Shown piece by piece: positions 58,972 to 64,000 of a DNA stretch of 64,000 nucleotides. Where the stretch lies: contig CAWJLS010000002.1 of assembly GCA_963843755.1 (NCBI GenBank), positions 620,001 to 684,000 of the forward strand, in the 5' to 3' direction. The notes beneath the pieces are model-generated. The model was not told the DNA's origin, did no database searches, and worked only from the letters and a program-made list of their open reading frames with translations. Source of the DNA: CAWJLS01 sp963843755 (GTDB lineage Bacteria > Acidobacteriota > Thermoanaerobaculia > Multivoradales > DATKCC01). The position numbers were made by a program, and so were the translations under genes. Position 1 is the first letter of the stretch. Each line of letters opens with the position of its first letter.

Positions 58972-60405
58972 ATGAGCCCGAGCCTGCCGCCACGCGTTCT
59001 CATCGCCGACGATCAGCAGGACGTCCTCGATGCCTTGCGCCTGTTGCTCAAGGGGGAGGGGTACACGGTGGAGACGGCGACGTCGCCCGCGCTGGTCCTG
59101 GAGGCGGTGTCGTCCCGTGAGCTGGATGCGGTTCTGATCGATCTCAACTACACGCGCGACACGACGTCCGGCCGGGAAGGGCTGGACCTGTTGGAGAAGC
59201 TCAAAGCGCTCGATCCGACGCTGCCGGTGGTGGTGATGACCGCCTGGGCGAGTGTCGACGTGGCGGTCGAGGCGATGCGCCGGGGGGCCCGCGATTTCGT
59301 CGAGAAGCCGTGGGACAACGCCCGGCTGGTGTCGATCCTGGCGACCCAGGTGGAGCTTTCCCGCGCCCTGCGCAAGGGGCAGCGCCTGGAGGCCGAGAAC
59401 CGGATGCTCCGCGAGCCGGGGTTCGACCGGTCGGCTTCGCTGGGAGGGGTGCCGGGCGGGGCGGGCGGGGCCGGGCGATCGGGCCGGCTGGTGGCCGAGT
59501 CCGCGGCCATGCGGCCGGTGATGGAGCTGGTGGAGCGGATCGCGCCGTCGGAGGCCAACGTCCTGATCACCGGCGAGCACGGTACCGGCAAGAGCCTGAT
59601 GGCCCAGGTGATCCACGAGCTGTCGCCCCGGGCCGGCGAGGCGCTGGTGACGGTCAACACCGGCGCGCTCTCCGGCACGGTGTTCGAGAGCGAGCTGTTC
59701 GGGCACGTGCGCGGTGCCTTCACCGACGCCAAGGAGGAGCGGGTGGGGCGCTTCGAGCTGGCCCACCGCGGGACCCTGTTCCTCGACGAGATCGCCAACA
59801 TCACGCCGTCCCAGCAGGCCAAGCTGCTGCGGGTCGTCGAGACCGGCGAGCTCGAGCGGGTCGGCTCGTCCCGGACCCGGCGGATCGACGTGCGGATCCT
59901 CTCGGCGACCAACGCCGACCTCCAGGCGGAGGTGGAGGCCGGGCAGTTCCGCCAGGATCTCCTCTTCCGCCTCAACACGGTGACCATCCACCTGCCGCCG
60001 CTGCGCGATCGGCGCGAGGACGTGGGGCTGCTGGCCGCCCGGTTCCTGGCCCGGCACGCCGAGCGCTACAGGAAGCGCCTCGACGGCTTCGAGCCGGACG
60101 CCATGAAGGCGCTCCTCGCCTATCCGTGGCCGGGCAACGTGCGGGAGCTCGACCACGTGGTCGAGCGCGGCGTCCTGATGGCGCGGGGGGCGACCCTGGC
60201 CGAGGAGGATCTCGGCCTGTCCGCCGCCGCCGCCGCGTCGGTGGCGCCGCGGCTCGAGGAGATGACCCTGGAGGAGGCGGAGCGGGTGATGATCCAGCGG
60301 GCGCTCGAGCGCCACGACGGCAACGTCACCGAGGCGGCCCGGGCCCTCGGCCTCTCCCGGAGCGCGCTCTACCGGCGGCTGGAGAAGTACGACGTCGAGG
60401 CGTGA
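58972..60405 (+). CDS. NtrC-family sigma-54-dependent response regulator
   Basis: 477 residues. The receiver domain carries DDQQD near the N-terminus and phospho-acceptor Asp57. The AAA+ domain has Walker A (GEHGTGKS), Walker B (LFLDEI) and the sigma-54-contacting loop at residues 248-253, where the usual GAFTGA reads GAFTDA. A Gly-rich linker joins the domains. The C-terminus is a Fis-type helix-turn-helix (NVTEAARALGLSRSALYRRL). Length is standard. It precedes its sensor kinase by 15 bases. The adjacent HlyD/ATPase genes are likely targets, by analogy with similar clusters. Confidence 0.93.
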   Translation: MSPSLPPRVLIADDQQDVLDALRLLLKGEGYTVETATSPALVLEAVSSRELDAVLIDLNYTRDTTSGREGLDLLEKLKALDPTLPVVVMTAWASVDVAVEAMRRGARDFVEKPWDNARLVSILATQVELSRALRKGQRLEAENRMLREPGFDRSASLGGVPGGAGGAGRSGRLVAESAAMRPVMELVERIAPSEANVLITGEHGTGKSLMAQVIHELSPRAGEALVTVNTGALSGTVFESELFGHVRGAFTDAKEERVGRFELAHRGTLFLDEIANITPSQQAKLLRVVETGELERVGSSRTRRIDVRILSATNADLQAEVEAGQFRQDLLFRLNTVTIHLPPLRDRREDVGLLAARFLARHAERYRKRLDGFEPDAMKALLAYPWPGNVRELDHVVERGVLMARGATLAEEDLGLSAAAAASVAPRLEEMTLEEAERVMIQRALERHDGNVTEAARALGLSRSALYRRLEKYDVEA

Positions 60406-60420
60406 TCGTCGCGACCCGCC

Positions 60421-62022
60421 ATGACTGCTGACGAACGCCCGCCGCAGACCCCGTTCCGGACCGGACCGGCGGGTTCTGCGGGTTCTGCGGGTTCTACGGG
60501 TTCTACGGACTCTACGGATTCTGCGAATAGGGCGGCTTCGGCCGAGCGTGCCGGCCCGGCGCACCCGGGCGGCCCGGGCCGGCCGGCCGATGGGGGACGG
60601 CCCGGCGAGCTGTCCGGGGTCCGGCGCCTGCTGCGGCTGTCGTTCGAGGGGCGGCTCATGGCCCTGGGGCTCGGCGCCGGCGTGCCGGCGGCGACCGTCG
60701 CTGCAACCCTGCTCTGGCTCCGCTATCCGGGGCCGCCGGCACTCGCCGCGACCGTCGTCCTGGCGGCCGCGGCGATCGGCCTGCCGCTCCTCGCCCACCG
60801 CCGCCTCTCCTACACCCTGAACACCCTCTCCAACCTGCTCGAGGCGCTGCGCGAGGGCGATTTCTCCCTGCGCGCCCGGACCACCTTCGGCGGCGGCTCG
60901 ATGGAAGACGTGATGACCGAGGTCAACGCGGTCGGCACCATCGTCCGGGAGCAGCGGCTGGGGGCGGTGGAGGCGACGGTCCTGCTGCGCAAGGTGATCG
61001 ACGCCATTGACGTGGCGGTGTTCGCCTTCTCCCAGGACGGGGTGCTGCAGTTGGTCAACCGGGCCGGTGCCCGCCTGCTCGCCGCGCCGGCCGCGCGGCT
61101 GCTCGGACGGAGCGCGGCCGGGCTGGGGCTCGACGAGTTCCTCCGCGGGCCGGCCAACCGGCTGGTCGACCGGGCGTTCCCCGGCCGCGCCGCGCGCTGG
61201 GACGTGCGCCGGAGCGGCTTCCGCAAGGACGGCCTGCCGGTGCGCCTGATCGTCCTCTCCGACCTCTCCCGGCCGCTGCGCGAGGAGGAGCGCCAGGCCT
61301 GGAAGCGGCTGATCCGGGTGCTCGGCCACGAGCTCAACAACTCGCTGGCGCCGATCAAGTCGACGGCGGAGACGCTGGCCAACCTGCTCGACCGGGAGCC
61401 CCGGCCGGCGGACTGGGACGACGACGCCCGCTCCGCCCTGCGCATGATCTCCCAGCGCTCGGAGGCCCTGTCGCGGTTCCTGGCCGCCTACTCCCGCCTG
61501 GCGCGGTTGCCGCCGCCGACCATCCGGGAGACCGAGGTGGCGCCGATCGTCCGGCGGGTGGCGGCGCTCGAATCGCGGGTGCCGGTGTCCGTGGTCGCCG
61601 GTCCGGACCTGGCGGTGCCCGCGGACCCGGACCAGGTGGAGCAGGCGCTGATCAACCTGGTGCAGAACGCCGCCGAGGCGTCGCTCGAGGCCGCCGGGAC
61701 GCGCGCCGGTGGAGCCGGTGCCCTGCGTGGAGACGGCGAAGCCGGCACCCAGGGCAGCGCGGACGGCACGGTGCGCGTCGGCTGGCGGCCGGCGGGCGGC
61801 GGCCTGGAGCTGTGGGTCGAGGACTCCGGCCCGGGGCTGTCCAACCCGGAGAACCTGTTCGTGCCGTTCTACACCACCAAGCCCCAGGGCTCCGGCATCG
61901 GCCTGGTTCTGGCGCGCCAGATCGCCGAGGCCCACGGCGGCACGGTGACCCTCGAGGAGCGCCCCGGGGAGCGCGGCTGTGTCGCCCGCATGTGGCTGGG
62001 GGTCGGGCTGTGGGAGGACTGA
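60421..62022 (+). CDS. Sensor histidine kinase partner of the NtrC-type regulator
   Basis: 533 residues. After a 60-residue low-complexity N-terminus there are two membrane helices (LGAGVPAATVAATLLWL and AATVVLAAAAIGLPLLA) with almost no periplasmic loop, a HAMP-like segment, a PAS domain (VIDAIDVAVFAFSQDGVLQL), the H-box VLGHELNNSLAPIKST with His303, and a HATPase_c domain (NLVQNAAEASL, EDSGPGL, GSGIGLVLARQIAEAHGG). An Ala/Gly-rich insertion sits in the ATPase domain between N and G1 boxes. It should sense the cytoplasm or membrane and phosphorylate the upstream regulator. Confidence 0.92.
   Translation: MTADERPPQTPFRTGPAGSAGSAGSTGSTDSTDSANRAASAERAGPAHPGGPGRPADGGRPGELSGVRRLLRLSFEGRLMALGLGAGVPAATVAATLLWLRYPGPPALAATVVLAAAAIGLPLLAHRRLSYTLNTLSNLLEALREGDFSLRARTTFGGGSMEDVMTEVNAVGTIVREQRLGAVEATVLLRKVIDAIDVAVFAFSQDGVLQLVNRAGARLLAAPAARLLGRSAAGLGLDEFLRGPANRLVDRAFPGRAARWDVRRSGFRKDGLPVRLIVLSDLSRPLREEERQAWKRLIRVLGHELNNSLAPIKSTAETLANLLDREPRPADWDDDARSALRMISQRSEALSRFLAAYSRLARLPPPTIRETEVAPIVRRVAALESRVPVSVVAGPDLAVPADPDQVEQALINLVQNAAEASLEAAGTRAGGAGALRGDGEAGTQGSADGTVRVGWRPAGGGLELWVEDSGPGLSNPENLFVPFYTTKPQGSGIGLVLARQIAEAHGGTVTLEERPGERGCVARMWLGVGLWED
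60469..60522. repeat. Six 9-bp tandem repeats in the kinase N-terminus
   Basis: GCGGGTTCT occurs three times, then ACGGGTTCT, ACGGACTCT and ACGGATTCT. Units are three codons (Ala/Thr-Gly/Asp-Ser), giving a repetitive tail before the first membrane helix; copy-number change would keep the frame. Confidence 0.85.
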
Positions 62023-62068
62023 AAAAGAGTGGGCCCGACCGGCTCAGAGTGGCCGGCCGAGCCCGCTC
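62021..62068 (-). terminator. Terminator of the large right-edge gene
   Basis: Read on the minus strand, a 17-base imperfect stem (arms 62052-62068 and 62027-62043) is followed by CTTTTTC, the classical intrinsic form, 25 bases after the stop of the 62093 gene. The hairpin may also help end the convergent kinase transcript. Confidence 0.75.
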
Positions 62069-62092
62069 CACTGCATCGGGGAACCGCCCCGA

Positions 62093-64000
62093 TCAGCTCT
62101 GACTGAGGGCGAACGCCGCCTGGTCGGTCCCTTCCAGGCCGTCCAGGGTGGTGCTGCCGTTGAACGTCTTGACGTGGGTCCTGCTCCGCAGGCCGAAGCT
62201 GCACGCCGACTGCGTGCCGAGCAGGGTGCCGATGGACAGCGGCTGGCTCTGTCCCGGCGAGCCCGACTGGCCGATGTTGACCACCGACTCGTTGGGCACG
62301 GTCGCCGGATCGTCCAGCGGCCAGCTCTGGAGCGCACTGCCGATCCCCTTCCACCAGTACAGCACGTGGTTGAGCTGGAAGCGCTGCTCCGGGTGGTAGG
62401 CCCGGTAGTGGACCCGGATCGGGGTCGTCGCCGTCCCCTCGATGAACTGGCAGGTCGGCGTCCCGGTCGCGGTGCCGCCGCTGACGCCGGTGATCTCGGA
62501 CACCGAGCGCCGGTTGTCCCACCAGAACAGATGGGGCATGGCGTTCGTGGTCACCGCCGGGAACGGCGCGTCCTTGGCCACCCAGCGGCGGAAGGTGAAG
62601 CCGTCGGCGGTCGGAGTCACCCGATTGCCCGCGGCCCCGAAGAGCTCCAGGATCACCAGGTAGGGACCTTCGGGGAGGGCGGTCGTGTCCAGGTAGGCGT
62701 GGTAGCGCCCGCCGACCCACGGCCCGTCCGCGAAGTAGGGGATCGTGAACAGGCCGTCGCCGTCCGGCCCCAGCGGGACCGCGACCGTCGCCACCTGGCC
62801 CGGGGCCGGGGTGACGTAGCGGCGCCAGGTGACCGCGCCGTTGAGCGGCTTGGGCGTGCCGGCGGCCGTGCCGTCCGGGTTGGCGGCGACGACGCTCACC
62901 CGGTAGCGGGTCGCGACGTCCTTCAGGCTCTCGCTGAAGAAGAAGTAGAGCGGTAGCGTGCCGCCCCAGTTGCGGTTCTGGTACTGACCCGCCGCGTCGC
63001 CGGCGACCGGGAACGCCAGGCCGCCGTTGGGTCCCGGCATGTTGACGCTGTTTTCGCTCGCCGGCAGCGGGCTGTCCAGGTTGTAGCTGTCGGTGTCGCC
63101 GATGCGCTCGAGCACGGCGAACCGGGTGCCGTCGTCTTCGATGCCGGGCCGGTCGCAGCCGATCGCGTCGGGGTGGTAGGAGACCAGGTCGATGTCGTCG
63201 TCGGCGTGGAACCAGCGCCCCGCCGACAGGCCGTCGTAGATCGTCACCTCCTGGCCGTCGATCACCTGCTTGACCACGAAGGAGTACTCCAGGTGGCAGC
63301 CGAGGCGGAGCAGGACGAGGGGGGTCTGCCAGCAGACGGTGAACTCGCCGTTGAGGTGGACGAAGCCCTGGCCCACCCGGCGCGGCTCGCCGCAGCGGCG
63401 GAAGCAGAGCAGGTACGGCCGGGCGTTGACGTACTCGACCTGAGCCAGCGAATCGAGCTCCCGGAGCGCCGCCAGGTCGCGGGCCGCGTTCAGGCGCAAG
63501 GGGTCGAGCGTGCCGCTCTTGAGGAACGACAGCTCACGGATCGGAGGCGGATCGGGACGGGGCGGCCGCGGCGGCAGCTCGCGGACGAGATCCTCGAGGT
63601 GGACGATCAGATCGTCGAAGCGGGGGTCGCGGACGATCCACGGCTTGCAGCAGCAGGTGCGCTCGTAGACCTCGACGATGCCCTCGCAGACCGGTTCGCA
63701 CCGCCGCAGGACCAGGGTCGGATCGATCGACGGCTGGACCCGGATCGGATCGACCAGGGTCAGACGGGGGAGCGCCGTCACGGTCGTCGCCGTCCGGGCG
63801 GTGCCGGTCGAGGGGGCCTGGGCGAGGCGGAGGAAGTCCGTGATCACCCAGGGGTACGGGATGCAGTGACGGACCTTGCCGCCGACGCACCGGCGGATGC
63901 CGAGCCAGGTGATCCAGCGGCTGCGGTCGATGTCCAGCAGGCCGCCCGACTCGAGGATCGCGCGCAGGGTGGCCGGCCGGTAGGCGGAAAGCTGCTCTTT
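62093..64000 (-). CDS. Large protein of unknown function, 5' end beyond the window
   Basis: The frame is open to base 64000, so at least 635 residues are seen and the N-terminus is missing; the GTG at 63847 is not a real start because the reading continues in frame upstream (DIDRSRWITWLGIRR). A Cys cluster (YERTCCCKPW) and CRRCGEP-like motifs occur in the first half. The second half consists of beta-rich, secreted-looking segments (RYRVSVVAANPDGTAAGTPK; LPEGPYLVILELFGAAGNRV). It ends with a stretch rich in Thr/Gly. I recognise no family; a surface or extracellular role is only a guess. Confidence 0.75.
   Translation of the reverse strand, partial: KEQLSAYRPATLRAILESGGLLDIDRSRWITWLGIRRCVGGKVRHCIPYPWVITDFLRLAQAPSTGTARTATTVTALPRLTLVDPIRVQPSIDPTLVLRRCEPVCEGIVEVYERTCCCKPWIVRDPRFDDLIVHLEDLVRELPPRPPRPDPPPIRELSFLKSGTLDPLRLNAARDLAALRELDSLAQVEYVNARPYLLCFRRCGEPRRVGQGFVHLNGEFTVCWQTPLVLLRLGCHLEYSFVVKQVIDGQEVTIYDGLSAGRWFHADDDIDLVSYHPDAIGCDRPGIEDDGTRFAVLERIGDTDSYNLDSPLPASENSVNMPGPNGGLAFPVAGDAAGQYQNRNWGGTLPLYFFFSESLKDVATRYRVSVVAANPDGTAAGTPKPLNGAVTWRRYVTPAPGQVATVAVPLGPDGDGLFTIPYFADGPWVGGRYHAYLDTTALPEGPYLVILELFGAAGNRVTPTADGFTFRRWVAKDAPFPAVTTNAMPHLFWWDNRRSVSEITGVSGGTATGTPTCQFIEGTATTPIRVHYRAYHPEQRFQLNHVLYWWKGIGSALQSWPLDDPATVPNESVVNIGQSGSPGQSQPLSIGTLLGTQSACSFGLRSRTHVKTFNGSTTLDGLEGTDQAAFALSQS

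Overview
The window is a GC-rich bacterial chromosome segment of about 64 kb holding roughly 50 genes. Gene density, many 1-4 base start/stop overlaps, paired PilT ATPases, Gld-type ABC genes, sigma-54 signalling, a lipoprotein TPR-CHAT protein with its own sigma/anti-sigma pair, and several small secreted Cys-rich proteins together suggest an Acidobacteriota bacterium, perhaps of the Thermoanaerobaculia. That placement is inference; there is no rRNA or tRNA gene here to test it.

Left part (1-31.9 kb) is mostly housekeeping. On the minus strand lie a nitronate monooxygenase-like gene cut by the window edge, two PilT-family ATPases, a dCMP deaminase, a DesK/DesR-type two-component pair, an ABC-2 exporter, and a RidA-family gene. 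A small eight-cysteine secreted protein sits between the two-component pair and the exporter on the opposite strand. Then come acyl-CoA dehydrogenase, MeaB and methylmalonyl-CoA epimerase (propionyl/methylmalonyl-CoA metabolism), DAHP synthase, carA, a LolC-like permease, a phosphoesterase, a Nudix/beta-lactamase-fold fusion, a lower-GC patch with a truncated peptidase-like gene, a CLC-CBS-TrkA_C channel, a SelD-associated flavoprotein, carB and fumC.

The most striking region is 32.1-37.7 kb (minus strand). A lipoprotein with TPR repeats and an intact His/Cys CHAT protease domain is followed 4 bases later by an ECF-like sigma factor, then a single-pass anti-sigma-like protein with a periplasmic coiled coil and beta domain, and finally a 57-residue acidic peptide. 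I read it as a candidate protease-controlled envelope signalling module, with the CHAT lipoprotein and the outer part of the anti-sigma factor in the same compartment.

The right part (37.9-64 kb) carries dinB, two AI-2E family exporters flanking a DUF1328 protein, a minimal zincin, an S4 protein with a TrkA-type channel, and two secreted Cys-containing proteins. A sigma factor/Ser-Thr kinase-TPR pair at 46.4-49.5 kb is broken by many frameshifts. After that come an AP-superfamily metalloenzyme, a GldA/GldF/GldG/DUF4340 operon closed by a strong hairpin, an HlyD adaptor with a LolD-type ATPase but no permease, an NtrC-type regulator with its kinase, and a large unknown protein running off the right edge. 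Long antisense open frames over these genes were judged to be GC-driven shadows.
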